A stretch of DNA of 64,000 bases, taken from assembly GCF_001436735.1 (NCBI RefSeq), contig NZ_AYZE01000014.1:187409-251408 (forward strand), written 5' to 3'. The notes under the pieces are model-generated. The model made no database searches, was not told where the DNA came from, and was given only the letters and a program-made list of their open reading frames with translations. The translations under genes were made by a program, and so were the position numbers. Shown in pieces: positions 1-9,419 of the stretch (its first letter is position 1; every line of letters starts with the position of its first letter). This stretch comes from Liquorilactobacillus cacaonum DSM 21116 (GTDB lineage: Bacteria > Bacillota > Bacilli > Lactobacillales > Lactobacillaceae).

Positions 1-84
1 CGTCGTAACTTGTTAGCATATTTACGTGCTAAGGATGTACAACGTTATCGTGAATTAATTAAGAGTCTTGGCTTACGTCGTTAA
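1..84 (+). CDS. rpsO: 30S ribosomal protein S15, C-terminal fragment
   Basis: The first 27 codons in frame 1 read as the basic C-terminal helix of ribosomal protein S15 (RRNLLAYLRAKDVQRYRELI, ending SLGLRR) and stop at TAA. S15 binds 16S rRNA in the platform of the small subunit. The gene begins upstream of the window. A strong terminator follows directly, so rpsO ends its own transcript. The order rpsO then an RNase J gene is common in lactobacilli; here asd and dapA lie between them. Confidence 0.9.
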   Translation, partial: RRNLLAYLRAKDVQRYRELIKSLGLRR

Positions 85-99
85 TTTACAAATAATATT

Positions 100-149
100 A
101 GAAAGTTCCCGTTGTCTTGAAGAAGATTTTCGGAAACTTTCTTTTTTTG
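100..149 (+). terminator. Rho-independent terminator of rpsO
   Basis: AGAAAGTT pairs with AACTTTCT across a loop of about 27 nt, extended by CC/GG inside, and is followed at once by a run of T. It lies 16 nt after the rpsO stop codon. Confidence 0.8.
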
Positions 150-243
150 TATAAAAATTAAGCAAAAGTAGAATTTAAATGATAAAATGATGAAAAAAGA
201 AACAATAGGATGTTTTATAAAAGCACAATTAGTATTTTAAATA

Positions 244-252
244 TGGTATAAT
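244..252 (+). promoter_or_regulatory. Extended -10 promoter for asd-dapA-rnjB
   Basis: TGGTATAAT matches the extended -10 consensus TGnTATAAT and lies 35 nt before the asd start. No convincing -35 hexamer is seen, which fits an extended -10 promoter. Confidence 0.55.
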
Positions 253-286
253 TGTGTTTCAATAAGAAAAAAAGAAGGTTTTTCAT

Positions 287-1336
287 ATGGACGGATATAA
301 TGTTGCTGTTGTTGGTGCAACGGGTGCTGTGGGTACCCGGATGATTCAGATGCTAGAAGAGTCGGAATTACCCATTAAAAATGTTAAATATTTAGCTTCA
401 AAAAGATCTGCTGGGAAAAAACTAAAATTTAAAGATGAGGACATAATTGTTGAAGAACTTGTCCCTGATTCTTTTGAAGGAATAGATTTGGCTCTTTTTT
501 CGGCAGGCGGTGGTGTATCAAAAAGATTTGCTCCTGAGGCTGTTAGACGTGGGGCAGTTGTAGTTGATAATACTAGTGCATTTAGGATGGAACAGGGAGT
601 TCCATTAGTTGTTCCAGAAGTTAATGAAGATGCTCTATATGAACACAAGGGGTTGATTGCTAATCCTAATTGTTCAACAATTCAAATGGTTGTTGCTTTA
701 GAACCACTCCGCAAAATTTACGGATTAAAAAAAGTTATTGTTACTACAATGCAGGCAGTCTCTGGTGCAGGCAATAGAGCAATTCAAGAGTTACATGACG
801 AGACAAAGGCTGTTTTGGAAGGGAAAGACTATGAACCACAAATTCTTCCAGTTTCTGGTGATAAAAAACATTATCAAATAGCATTTAATCCACTTGCTCA
901 AATTGATGTTTTTGAAGAAGATGGCTATACGCACGAAGAATGGAAGATGATTCACGAAACAAAAAAAATTATGAATGATCAAGATATTCAAGTAACTGCC
1001 ACTTGTGTTCGAGTGCCTGTTGCAGTTGCGCATTCAGAGACTGTTTGGTTTGAATTAGAGAAAAGTGGCGCAGATGTAGAAAAAATAAAAAAAATTTTAA
1101 AAACAGCACCTGGTGTTGTTCTAGAAGATGATCCTAAAAACCAAATCTACCCACAAGCTGTTAACGCGGAGGGAAAGAAGGAAACATTTGTAGGGAGAGT
1201 TAGAGCTGATGAAGAACAAGCTAATTCTTTCCATTTATATTGTGTTTCTGATAACTTGTTAAAGGGAGCTGCTTGGAATTCTGTTCAAATTGCAGAAAGG
1301 CTTCATGCGCTTGGTTTAATGCGAGTTCCAAATTAA
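287..1336 (+). CDS. asd: Aspartate-semialdehyde dehydrogenase
   Basis: This enzyme reduces aspartyl phosphate to aspartate semialdehyde with NADPH, the branch point to diaminopimelate/lysine, threonine and methionine. The 349-residue protein opens with the NADP-binding loop GATGAVG (residues 10-16). It carries the active-site motif NPNCST with nucleophile Cys129, and the family HSE-type motif near residue 249. Length is normal for the family. The ATG at 287 follows an A/G-rich site (AAAGAAGG). dapA follows after 15 nt, so the two consecutive steps are co-transcribed. This suggests the locus mainly supplies DAP for peptidoglycan. Confidence 0.96.
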   Translation: MDGYNVAVVGATGAVGTRMIQMLEESELPIKNVKYLASKRSAGKKLKFKDEDIIVEELVPDSFEGIDLALFSAGGGVSKRFAPEAVRRGAVVVDNTSAFRMEQGVPLVVPEVNEDALYEHKGLIANPNCSTIQMVVALEPLRKIYGLKKVIVTTMQAVSGAGNRAIQELHDETKAVLEGKDYEPQILPVSGDKKHYQIAFNPLAQIDVFEEDGYTHEEWKMIHETKKIMNDQDIQVTATCVRVPVAVAHSETVWFELEKSGADVEKIKKILKTAPGVVLEDDPKNQIYPQAVNAEGKKETFVGRVRADEEQANSFHLYCVSDNLLKGAAWNSVQIAERLHALGLMRVPN

Positions 1337-1351
1337 TTAGGGGTTGAAATA

Positions 1352-2224
1352 ATGAAATTTGATGATGCTGAAATCATTACAGCCATGGTTACACCATTTG
1401 GTGATAATGGTCAAATAAACTATAAGAGTCTTAAAATTTTAATTGACGAGTTGTTAAGTTCTGGAACAAAAGGAATTCTTGTTTCAGGAACAACTGGTGA
1501 GGCACCTACATTGACAAAGCTTGAAAAAATCGAGTTAATCAAAAGAACTGTTGAGTTTGTTAATGGTAGGGTTCCAATAATTGCGGGTACCGGTTCTAAT
1601 AATACAGCTCAAACAATTGAATTCACCAATGAAGTTTCACAGATAAAAGGTGTAGATGCAGCCTTAGTAGTAGTTCCATATTATAACAAGCCTAATCAAG
1701 ATGGTATGATAGCACATTTTAGGGCAGTTGCAGATGCAAGTAAATTACCGATAGTTATGTATAACATTCCAGGTAGAACAGGTGTTACTATGGATGTGGA
1801 AACAATTGCTGTTTTGTCAAAAGAAAAAAATATTATTGGGATTAAGGATTGTACTGGAAATGTTAATTTGAGTCAGATTGTTGCAAAGACATCTTCTGAT
1901 TTTTTGACATATACAGGTGAAGATGCAGATGCATTGGCTGCAAAGACTATTGGAGCTAAGGGCGTTATTTCGGTAGCATCACATATTTATGGCAACGAAA
2001 TAGCTCGGATGTACTCCCTAGTGGATCAGGGGAATTATAAAGAAGCGGGAGCAGTGATGCGTGAACTAACACCTAATATTAAGGCAATATTTAGTGCACC
2101 TTCCCCAAGCCCGGTGAAAGCAATTCTTAATTACAAGGGAATTAGTGTCGGCGGATGTCGCCTTCCAATTTTAGAATTGTCAAAGGAACAAGAAAAACAA
2201 TTAGTCAAGAAATTGCATATTTAA
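1352..2224 (+). CDS. dapA: 4-hydroxy-tetrahydrodipicolinate synthase
   Basis: DapA condenses pyruvate with aspartate semialdehyde, the first committed step to DAP and lysine. The 290-residue TIM barrel shows the GTTGE motif (residues 46-50), the catalytic tyrosine in MYNIPGRT (Tyr137) and the Schiff-base lysine in GIKDCTG (Lys165). Length is typical. It starts 15 nt after asd and ends 15 nt before rnjB, so it is the middle gene of a three-gene unit. dapB is not in this window. Confidence 0.96.
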   Translation: MKFDDAEIITAMVTPFGDNGQINYKSLKILIDELLSSGTKGILVSGTTGEAPTLTKLEKIELIKRTVEFVNGRVPIIAGTGSNNTAQTIEFTNEVSQIKGVDAALVVVPYYNKPNQDGMIAHFRAVADASKLPIVMYNIPGRTGVTMDVETIAVLSKEKNIIGIKDCTGNVNLSQIVAKTSSDFLTYTGEDADALAAKTIGAKGVISVASHIYGNEIARMYSLVDQGNYKEAGAVMRELTPNIKAIFSAPSPSPVKAILNYKGISVGGCRLPILELSKEQEKQLVKKLHI

Positions 2225-2239
2225 AAGAGAGGTGAAAGT

Positions 2240-3928
2240 ATGAGTGATATAAAAATCATCCCACTCGGAGGAATACGTGAAAATGCTAAAAATATGTATG
2301 TCGTTGAAGTGAGTGATGAAATATTTATTTTGGATTGTGGGTTAAAATATCCAGAAAATGGATTGTTGGGTATTGATACAGTTATTCCTGATTTTAGTTA
2401 TTTAAGAGAAAATGCACATAAAATTGTTGGAGTTTTTCTAACACACGGGCATGCCGATGCAATCGGTGCCTTACCGTATTTTCTAAGTGAATTTGATGTT
2501 CCTGTTTTTGGAACCGAGTTAACAATTGAATTAGCAAAAATAACGGTGCATGATGAAGAAAAAACTGAAAATTTTGAAGATTTCCATGTAATTGATGATA
2601 AAACAGAAATTGATTTTCAAAATGCTACGATTAGTTTTTTTAAAACCACGCATTCTATTCCGGAATCTTGTGGAATAGTTGTAAAGACTAATAAGGGAAG
2701 TATCGTATATACAGGTGATTTTAAGTTCGATCAGACCGCAACTAATGGATATTGTACAGATTTTGGTAGACTTGCTGAAATTGGAAAAAGTGGAGTTTTG
2801 GCTCTACTGAGTGATTCTGCAAATGCAGAAAATCCAAATGCCCCAGTTGCAGAGCATGAGATATTTGAATTTATCAATGAAAATTTTGAATATCACAAAG
2901 GTAGAATTGTAGTTGCTTGTGTGGCTTCAAATATTATGAGATTACAACAAGTTTTTGATGCTGCGGCACAAAACAATCGGAAAATAGTTTTAACAGGTCA
3001 TGATGCTGAAGAAATTGTGAATACAGCATTGAGATTAGAAAAGTTACATTTGCCAAATGATGACTTATTAGTTTCATTTTCTTCTATTGAGAAGATTGCG
3101 GATGAAAATTTAATAATTCTTGAAACAGGTCGATCAGGTGAGCCCCTGAAATCCTTACAAAAAATGGCGTTAGGTAAACATAAAATGGTTTCTTTAAAAG
3201 AAGGAGATTTAGTTTTCATTACAACTACGCCATCACATGCAATGGAAACATCAGTTGCCAAAACAAGAAACATGATTTATCGAGCTGGCGCAGATGTTAA
3301 AGCTATCTCAGATGAGTTGAATTCATCAGGGCATGCAAGCAGAACTGATTTGCAGTTGATGATGAATTTACTTAAACCTAAGTATGTTATACCTGTGCAA
3401 GGTGAATATCGTTTATTAGCTGCAAATAGTAGATGCGCGCAAGAGATAGGCGTACAAAAAGACAATATCTTTATTACTTCAAAAGGCGATGTTATAGAGT
3501 ACGATCATGATAAATTATTACTAGCGAGCTCTATTGAAGTTGGGAATACACTTATTGATGGAAGTGGTGTTGGTGATATTGGAAATATTGTTTTACGCGA
3601 TCGAAAAATTCTATCTGAAGATGGAGTTTTTATTGCAGTTGTAACAATTGATAGGCGAAAGAAAAAAATTGTTGAAACACCTCAAATAACTTCAAGAGGG
3701 TTTGTATATGTGAAAACTTCTCGTGATATGATTGCTGAGAGTTCTGCAATTGTTGTAGATGTTGTTCAAAAAAATTTGGATAATAAAGAATTTGATTGGG
3801 GACATTTAAAACAAGATGTCCGTGACCAACTCAATCGTTTTTTGTATGAACATACTAAGAGACATCCTGTGATTTTACCAGTAATTATGGAAATAAATCA
3901 GCATAGACACTTTTCAAAGAAGAAATAA
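2240..3928 (+). CDS. rnjB: Ribonuclease J2-type metallo-beta-lactamase/beta-CASP protein
   Basis: RNase J proteins carry out 5'-to-3' exonucleolytic and endonucleolytic RNA decay and maturation. The 562-residue protein has the beta-lactamase fold at the N-terminus, a beta-CASP insert in the middle and the RNase J C-terminal domain. The first metal motif reads HGHADAIG (His69, His71, Asp73, then Ala74), where active RNase J1 has HxHxDH. This loss of the last His is typical of J2 proteins of lactic acid bacteria, which act as partners of J1 and are weak alone. Starts with ATG after GAGAGGTGA. A terminator follows at 4005. The J1 paralogue is not in this window. Confidence 0.9.
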   Translation: MSDIKIIPLGGIRENAKNMYVVEVSDEIFILDCGLKYPENGLLGIDTVIPDFSYLRENAHKIVGVFLTHGHADAIGALPYFLSEFDVPVFGTELTIELAKITVHDEEKTENFEDFHVIDDKTEIDFQNATISFFKTTHSIPESCGIVVKTNKGSIVYTGDFKFDQTATNGYCTDFGRLAEIGKSGVLALLSDSANAENPNAPVAEHEIFEFINENFEYHKGRIVVACVASNIMRLQQVFDAAAQNNRKIVLTGHDAEEIVNTALRLEKLHLPNDDLLVSFSSIEKIADENLIILETGRSGEPLKSLQKMALGKHKMVSLKEGDLVFITTTPSHAMETSVAKTRNMIYRAGADVKAISDELNSSGHASRTDLQLMMNLLKPKYVIPVQGEYRLLAANSRCAQEIGVQKDNIFITSKGDVIEYDHDKLLLASSIEVGNTLIDGSGVGDIGNIVLRDRKILSEDGVFIAVVTIDRRKKKIVETPQITSRGFVYVKTSRDMIAESSAIVVDVVQKNLDNKEFDWGHLKQDVRDQLNRFLYEHTKRHPVILPVIMEINQHRHFSKKK

Positions 3929-4004
3929 TATGTGTCTAATCGGAATATTATCATTAATTTATTCAAGGTTATTGTTTAAATTTGTTTGAAAGGAATAATG
4001 ATTG

Positions 4005-4041
4005 TCTAGGTCAGAGTATAATTTTTGACCTAGATTTCTTT
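4005..4041 (+). terminator. Terminator after rnjB
   Basis: TCTAGGTCA (4005-4013) pairs perfectly with TGACCTAGA (4026-4034) and is followed by a T-rich run. It lies just ahead of the TPR gene, whose Shine-Dalgarno (GGAGGTGA) follows immediately, so it may act as a partial, read-through terminator. Confidence 0.7.
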
Positions 4042-4059
4042 TTATGGAGGTGATTTTAA

Positions 4060-4965
4060 ATGAATGAGCAAGACTATCAAATTTTTTTTTCTGAAGGAAT
4101 GAACTGTTTAGAAAAAAAAAATTATAGAAAAGCTCAGGACCTATTTTCAGAATGTTATCTTGAAAAAAAAAATTTCAGAACAAATTATTTTCTTTTTGAG
4201 GCTTGTTATAGGCAAAAGGATTTTAAGGAAGCATGTCGCTTGGCACAAGAATATCTGGTTGAATATATAAAAGATAACGAAAAATTAAAATCATTATTAG
4301 TAGCAACGGTTAAGTCAAAAAACGGTATTGGGGCTCATAAATTATATTTGAATATAAAGAATTATATGACTGTAAATGAAAAAAAATTTTTTTTGGATAT
4401 TATAGTAAACGAAGAAAATAAAATAAGTAAGCTCGATTCGGAAAATTTAGCCAAGAAATTAAAATATTGTGGTCTACAAGAAACTTATTTACAAAAAAAG
4501 ATACTTCAAGAAAGTTATGGATTGCCTTTGAAAATATTTAAGCGGGTTGCAAGGAAAATATTAAGTGATGAAAATGTTCATCAATTCATTAGAATTAGTA
4601 TTTTAGATGATCTTAGAGAATTGGAAGATGAACAGGAAATAAATTATTTATCTATAGATAATCAAATCACTAAATTAATTCCAGCAAAGCTTCATGAATT
4701 TGAACAAACTTCAGTGTACGCTGCATTGAAACATGAAATTCTTTCAAGACAAAATGATGATGGTAATTTGTTAATTTGGAATGAAGTCAAACTTAAATTG
4801 AGATTATTATACCCATTTGAAGAATTAATTATTAGTGATGTTAGAAACTGGAGAAAAATATTTTTATTAGACAATTTTGAAGATACTTTGCCAAAAGACC
4901 AAGTTCTTGCAAAATCTTTAGAAGATATAATGGTAAGTTGGAATATTAAAAAAAATATGCCCTAA
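4060..4965 (+). CDS. Tetratricopeptide-repeat-like protein of unknown function
   Basis: A 301-residue, Lys/Glu-rich, wholly helical-looking cytoplasmic protein. The N-terminal 80 residues show TPR-style spacing (EKKNYRKAQDLFSECYLEKK, then a second helix pair around residues 47-70). The rest has no motif I recognise. A gene of this type sits between the RNase J gene and tuf in many lactobacilli, so it is conserved by position. The function is unknown; a scaffold role is only a guess from the TPR fold. The coding sequence holds two A10 tracts and a T9 tract in its first 115 nt. It starts at ATG 4060 after a good GGAGGTGA site. Confidence 0.75.
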   Translation: MNEQDYQIFFSEGMNCLEKKNYRKAQDLFSECYLEKKNFRTNYFLFEACYRQKDFKEACRLAQEYLVEYIKDNEKLKSLLVATVKSKNGIGAHKLYLNIKNYMTVNEKKFFLDIIVNEENKISKLDSENLAKKLKYCGLQETYLQKKILQESYGLPLKIFKRVARKILSDENVHQFIRISILDDLRELEDEQEINYLSIDNQITKLIPAKLHEFEQTSVYAALKHEILSRQNDDGNLLIWNEVKLKLRLLYPFEELIISDVRNWRKIFLLDNFEDTLPKDQVLAKSLEDIMVSWNIKKNMP

Positions 4966-4990
4966 TAGAATCTTATTTTGGAATAGGTAT

Positions 4991-5018
4991 TTACAAACGC
5001 GTTGCGTATCTATATAAT
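4991..5018 (+). promoter_or_regulatory. tuf promoter P1
   Basis: TTACAA (4991-4996), 16-nt spacer, TATAAT (5013-5018). It lies about 140 nt upstream of the tuf start, in the gap after the TPR gene. Confidence 0.6.
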
Positions 5019-5054
5019 AGCTTAAGAATTCTTCTTTGCAAGGTACTAAAAGTC

Positions 5055-5083
5055 TTGGTATTTTTGCATAGAAGTAGTATAAT
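5055..5083 (+). promoter_or_regulatory. tuf promoter P2
   Basis: TTGGTA (5055-5060), 17-nt spacer, TATAAT (5078-5083), placed downstream of P1. Two good promoters in series fit the very high demand for EF-Tu. Confidence 0.6.
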
Positions 5084-5157
5084 AAAACTTAAAGGATTAT
5101 CAGCAAACTAATATTTGTTGCGGATTTTTCTTGCAAAACTACAGGAGGTTCGTATTA

Positions 5158-6345
5158 ATGGCAAAAGAACATTACGAAAGAACAAAACCCCATGTAAACA
5201 TCGGTACAATTGGACACGTTGATCATGGGAAAACAACTTTAACTGCTGCAATTTCAAAGGTTTTAGCTGACAAAGGTTTGGCAGAACAACAAGATTTTGC
5301 AACAATCGATGCAGCTCCAGAGGAACGTGAACGTGGTATTACAATCAATACTGCACATATCGAGTATGAGACAGAAAAACGTCACTATGCTCATATTGAT
5401 GCTCCAGGACATGCTGATTACGTTAAAAACATGATTACTGGTGCTGCTCAAATGGATGGTGCTATCCTTGTTGTTGCTGCAACAGATGGTCCTATGCCAC
5501 AGACACGTGAACATATCTTGCTTGCACGTCAGGTTGGTGTTGAATACCTTATTGTATTCTTAAACAAGTGTGACTTGGTTGATGATGAAGAATTATTGGA
5601 CTTAGTTGAAATGGAAGTTCGTGAATTATTAAGCGAATATGATTTCCCTGGTGATGATATTCCTGTTATCCGTGGTTCAGCACTTAAAGCACTTGAAGGC
5701 GATGCAGATGCTGTTGCTAAGATTGAAGAATTAATGGATACAGTTGATGAATATATCCCAACTCCAGTTCGTCCTACTGACAAACCATTCTTGATGCCTG
5801 TTGAAGATGTATTTACGATTACTGGTCGTGGTACTGTTGCTTCTGGTCGTATTGATCGTGGTATTGTTAAAGTCGGTGATGAAGTTGAAGTCGTTGGGTT
5901 GAGAGAAGAACCATTGAAGACAACAGTTACTGGTCTTGAAATGTTCCGTAAGACTCTTGATGAAGGTGAAGCTGGAGATAACATTGGTGCATTGCTTCGT
6001 GGTGTAAACCGTGATCAAATCGAACGTGGACAAGTTATTGCTGCTCCTGGTTCAATCAAGACTCATAAGAAATTCAAGGGTGAAGTTTATGTCTTGAGTA
6101 AAGAAGAAGGTGGACGTCATACTCCATTCTTCTCAAACTATCGTCCTCAATTCTACTTCCATACAACTGATGTTACAGGTGTTATTGAATTACCAGAAGG
6201 TGTAGAAATGGTTATGCCTGGTGATAACGTTACATTTACAGTTGAATTGATTGCTCCTGTTGCCATCGAAAAAGGTCTTAAATTCACAGTTCGTGAAGGT
6301 GGCCGTACTGTTGGTGCTGGTGTTGTTTCAGAAATTGACGATTAA
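5158..6345 (+). CDS. tuf: Elongation factor Tu
   Basis: EF-Tu is the GTPase that brings aminoacyl-tRNA to the ribosomal A site. The 395-residue protein shows all G motifs: GHVDHGKT (19-26), the switch I segment [25 protein letters not shown] and the SALK motif. Beta-barrel domains 2 and 3 follow at full length. The ATG at 5158 is chosen over an in-frame ATG 27 nt upstream because AGGAGG (5143-5148) stands just before it and the [12 protein letters not shown] start is the family start. It forms its own transcript between the promoters above and the terminator at 6355. Confidence 0.98.
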   Translation: MAKEHYERTKPHVNIGTIGHVDHGKTTLTAAISKVLADKGLAEQQDFATIDAAPEERERGITINTAHIEYETEKRHYAHIDAPGHADYVKNMITGAAQMDGAILVVAATDGPMPQTREHILLARQVGVEYLIVFLNKCDLVDDEELLDLVEMEVRELLSEYDFPGDDIPVIRGSALKALEGDADAVAKIEELMDTVDEYIPTPVRPTDKPFLMPVEDVFTITGRGTVASGRIDRGIVKVGDEVEVVGLREEPLKTTVTGLEMFRKTLDEGEAGDNIGALLRGVNRDQIERGQVIAAPGSIKTHKKFKGEVYVLSKEEGGRHTPFFSNYRPQFYFHTTDVTGVIELPEGVEMVMPGDNVTFTVELIAPVAIEKGLKFTVREGGRTVGAGVVSEIDD

Positions 6346-6354
6346 TTTCTATGA

Positions 6355-6383
6355 AAACTCGGATTATTCCGGGTTTTTTTTTT
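6355..6383 (+). terminator. Terminator of tuf
   Basis: A GC-containing stem (AACTCGGA against TTCCGGGTT, with one G-U pair) and a three-base loop is followed by about ten T. It begins 10 nt after the tuf stop codon. Confidence 0.85.
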
Positions 6384-6442
6384 AGAAAAAAATAATATTC
6401 TAAATAAAGTACTATAATACAAAGGTTTTTTTAGTGTAATTG

Positions 6443-6471
6443 TTTACAATTTAATGTAACTAAGGTACACT
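6443..6471 (+). promoter_or_regulatory. tig promoter
   Basis: TTTACA (6443-6448), 17-nt spacer, TACACT (6466-6471), 57 nt before the tig start codon. A second TATAAT without a clear -35 lies at 6413-6418. Confidence 0.55.
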
Positions 6472-6528
6472 AATTTAGTATGCAATTAGTAAATTGATTG
6501 TACAAAATTTTCGTGCGGAGGGAAAATA

Positions 6529-7839
6529 ATGTCTGCAAAATGGGAAAAACAAGGTGAAAATACAGGAAAGTTAACTTTCGAAATTTCACAAGAAAAAATT
6601 AAAGAAGGCCTTAATGTTGCTTTCGACCGTGTTAAAAAAGATTTGAATGTACCTGGTTTTCGTAAAGGAAAAGTTCCTCGTCAGATTTTTAACAGAATGT
6701 ATGGTGAGGAAGCTCTTTACCAAGAGGCATTAAATGTCTTATTACAAGATGCATATTCAGATGCTGTTGAGGAGACAAACATTAAACCTGTTGGTCAACC
6801 AAACGTTGATGTTGAAAGCTTGGAAAAAGGCCAACCATGGGTATTGACAGCTGAAGTTTCAGTTGAACCTGAAGTTGAACTTGGTGATTATAAAGGGCTT
6901 GAAGTAACTCCTCATTCAACTCGTGTATTAGTCAGTGATGTTGATGCTAAATTAGAAGAGTTAAGACAACAACAAGCAGAACTTGTTCTTAAAGAAGATG
7001 AAGCTGCACAAAATGGTGATACTGTAGTCATTGATTTTGAGGGTAAAGTTGATGGTGTTGCTTTTGATGGTGGTAAAGCAGAAAATCATTCACTTGAATT
7101 GGGATCAAATTCATTTATTCCAGGATTTGAAGATCAATTGGTTGGACATAAAACTGGGGAAGAAGTTGCAGTTACTGTAACGTTCCCAGAGGACTATCAA
7201 GCAGAAGATTTACAAAATAAAGAAGCTGTATTTGATGTTAAGATTCATGAAATCAAATCAAAACAACTTCCAGAATTAGATGATGATTTTGCTAAAGATG
7301 TTGATGAAGAAGTTGATACTTTAGAAGAATTAAAAGCCAAAATTAAAGATGAAATCAAAGAGCAAAAGGTTACTGATGCTAAGGCTAAGATTCAAGATGA
7401 GGCTATTGATATTGCAGTTGAAAATGCTAAAATCGGTAAAATACCAGCTGAAATGATTGAAGAAGACGTTCATCGTCAAATTGATCAATATATGGCTGGA
7501 ATGCAACAACAAGGTATCGATGCTAAGATGTACTATAAAATTACAGGTACTTCTGAAGAAGATTTACACAAACAATTTGAAAAAGATTCTGAAAAACGTG
7601 TTAAAACTAATTTGGTTCTTGAAGCTATTGTTGCTAAAGAATCTATTGAGATTAGTGAAGCTGAAATTGAAAAAGAAGTTAAGAATTTGGCTGGGCAATA
7701 TGGAATGGAAGAATCGGTTGTTCGTTCAGCATTGAGTGACGATATGTTAAAACATGATATTGCTGTCCGTAAAGTTGTTGAAGAAATTGCTGATTCAGCT
7801 AAACAAACTCGTGAGAAAAAAGAAACAGACGAAAAGTAA
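6529..7839 (+). CDS. tig: Trigger factor, ribosome-associated chaperone and PPIase
   Basis: Trigger factor binds ribosomal protein L23 at the exit tunnel and shields nascent chains. The 436-residue protein has the ribosome-binding domain with the signature GFRKGKVPR (residues about 44-52). It is followed by the FKBP-type prolyl isomerase domain (around residues 160-245, [16 protein letters not shown]) and a long acidic/Lys-rich helical C-terminal domain. Length is typical. The ATG at 6529 follows GGAGGG. tig has its own promoter and terminator, though it is the usual neighbour of clpX. Confidence 0.97.
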   Translation: MSAKWEKQGENTGKLTFEISQEKIKEGLNVAFDRVKKDLNVPGFRKGKVPRQIFNRMYGEEALYQEALNVLLQDAYSDAVEETNIKPVGQPNVDVESLEKGQPWVLTAEVSVEPEVELGDYKGLEVTPHSTRVLVSDVDAKLEELRQQQAELVLKEDEAAQNGDTVVIDFEGKVDGVAFDGGKAENHSLELGSNSFIPGFEDQLVGHKTGEEVAVTVTFPEDYQAEDLQNKEAVFDVKIHEIKSKQLPELDDDFAKDVDEEVDTLEELKAKIKDEIKEQKVTDAKAKIQDEAIDIAVENAKIGKIPAEMIEEDVHRQIDQYMAGMQQQGIDAKMYYKITGTSEEDLHKQFEKDSEKRVKTNLVLEAIVAKESIEISEAEIEKEVKNLAGQYGMEESVVRSALSDDMLKHDIAVRKVVEEIADSAKQTREKKETDEK

Positions 7840-7855
7840 AGTGTCTGATTGAGAA

Positions 7856-7896
7856 AGAGCTGTGGCAAAACAAGTGTGTTTTGTTGCAGCTTTTTT
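7856..7896 (+). terminator. Terminator of tig
   Basis: AGCTG and CAAAAC on the left pair with GTTTTG and CAGCT on the right, followed by six T. It is a long two-part stem directly after tig. Confidence 0.85.
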
Positions 7897-7945
7897 GCTA
7901 AATTAATTTTTCGACAAGAATAAAGTATTTATGCAAGCTAAGTCA

Positions 7946-7974
7946 TCGACAAATGAGATTAGCACGTATATAAT
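7946..7974 (+). promoter_or_regulatory. clpX promoter
   Basis: TCGACA (7946-7951), 17-nt spacer, TATAAT (7969-7974), 55 nt before the clpX start. No full CIRCE or CtsR operator is seen here. Confidence 0.55.
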
Positions 7975-8028
7975 AATTGGTTGATTAGAGAGACCTATAA
8001 TTCTAGGACAAACTTTAGGGGGTTAAAT

Positions 8029-9276
8029 ATGTTTGAAAATACAGACAGTAACGGACCTGTAACATGTTCATTTTGTGGAAAATCGCAAGATCAAGTAAAG
8101 AAAATTGTTGCTGGACCAGGCGTTTATATTTGTAATGAATGTATTGATTTATGCAAAGAGATTATAGATGAAGAGTTTAGAGATCAAGTAGCTGAGGAAC
8201 TGACAGATGTTCCCAAGCCTCGTGAAATAGTAGAGATTTTAAATCAATATGTTATTGGTCAAGACCAAGCGAAAAAGACTTTAGCTGTTGCTGTTTATAA
8301 TCATTATAAACGCATTAATGCTACACTTGAGGATACGGAAAGTGAGACAGAATTACAGAAGAGTAATATTTGTTTGGTAGGACCTACAGGGTCAGGAAAG
8401 ACTTTTTTGGCTCAAAGCTTAGCTAAAATTTTACAAGTTCCTTTTGCAATCGCTGATGCAACAACACTGACAGAAGCTGGATATGTTGGTGAAGATGTTG
8501 AAAACATTTTGTTGAAATTATTACAAAGTGCTGATTTTGATGTTGAACGCGCAGAGCGAGGCATTATTTATATTGATGAAATTGATAAAATAGCTAAAAA
8601 AAGTGAAAATGTTTCAATAACACGTGATGTTTCGGGTGAGGGTGTTCAGCAGGCTTTATTAAAAATTCTGGAGGGAACTATTGCTAATGTTCCACCTCAG
8701 GGAGGCCGAAAGCATCCACAACAAGAATTTATTCAAATTGATACAACTAATATTTTATTTATTGTTGGTGGGGCATTTGATGGAATCGAGACAATGGTTA
8801 AGAATCGACTTGGAGATAAAACTATTGGATTTGGTGTTGATTCGAAAAACATCTATAATGAACAAAAAAGTTTGATGCAGCAAATAATACCAGAGGATTT
8901 GCTGAAGTTTGGCTTAATTCCTGAGTTTATTGGCCGACTACCAATTTTATCTGCTTTGGAAAAACTTACAGAAGAAGATTTAGTTAGAATATTGACAGAG
9001 CCTAAAAATGCATTAGTAAAACAATATAGCAAGTTGCTTGAACTAGATGATGTAAAATTGAAATTTAAAAAAGATGCATTGAAAGAAATTGCTCATCTTG
9101 CGATAGAAAGAAATACAGGGGCTCGTGGGTTGCGTTCAATTGTTGAAAGTACAATGAGAGATGTAATGTATGAAATCCCAAGTAGAACAGATGTTTCTGA
9201 AGTTGTAGTTAATAAATTAAGTGTTGATGGAAATCAAATGCCAGAAATTATTTTAGATGACAAACAGGCTTCATAA
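8029..9276 (+). CDS. clpX: ATP-dependent Clp protease ATP-binding subunit ClpX
   Basis: ClpX is the AAA+ unfoldase that feeds substrates to ClpP. The 415-residue protein begins with the four-cysteine zinc-binding domain (Cys13, Cys16, Cys35, Cys38). It continues with Walker A GPTGSGKT (118-125), Walker B ([10 protein letters not shown]), the [13 protein letters not shown] region and the C-terminal sensor domain with GARGLR. The start is ATG 8029, where the zinc domain starts in the family and AGGGGG lies just upstream; an in-frame TTG at 7981 would add 16 residues unlike the family. In many relatives the next gene is the GTPase ysxC/engB, but here it is gnd. Confidence 0.97.
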   Translation: MFENTDSNGPVTCSFCGKSQDQVKKIVAGPGVYICNECIDLCKEIIDEEFRDQVAEELTDVPKPREIVEILNQYVIGQDQAKKTLAVAVYNHYKRINATLEDTESETELQKSNICLVGPTGSGKTFLAQSLAKILQVPFAIADATTLTEAGYVGEDVENILLKLLQSADFDVERAERGIIYIDEIDKIAKKSENVSITRDVSGEGVQQALLKILEGTIANVPPQGGRKHPQQEFIQIDTTNILFIVGGAFDGIETMVKNRLGDKTIGFGVDSKNIYNEQKSLMQQIIPEDLLKFGLIPEFIGRLPILSALEKLTEEDLVRILTEPKNALVKQYSKLLELDDVKLKFKKDALKEIAHLAIERNTGARGLRSIVESTMRDVMYEIPSRTDVSEVVVNKLSVDGNQMPEIILDDKQAS

Positions 9277-9289
9277 ATAATAAATTTAG

Positions 9290-9326
9290 AGACTGATGAT
9301 TTGTTTTTCAAATTGTCGGTTTTTCT
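9290..9326 (+). terminator. Terminator of clpX
   Basis: GACTGA and ATTTG pair with CAAAT and TCGGT (with wobble) around a T5 loop, then a T run. It begins 14 nt after clpX. Confidence 0.7.
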
Positions 9327-9419
9327 ATTTATATAGATAGAAAATGGCGCAACGTCTTTATCTTTTGAGTTGTTTTTGGTAACATTAGAGAAGAAATAAA
9401 ATGTGTAGGAGGTTTAATG

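Noticed and set aside
5529-6033. Long minus-strand frames over tuf
   Set aside because: They arise from the strong codon bias of tuf; low-complexity Ser/Thr/Asn composition and no ribosome sites.
7921-8028. CIRCE or CtsR operator before clpX
   Set aside because: A TTAGCAC half-like sequence occurs, but no inverted partner or direct heptad repeat is present.
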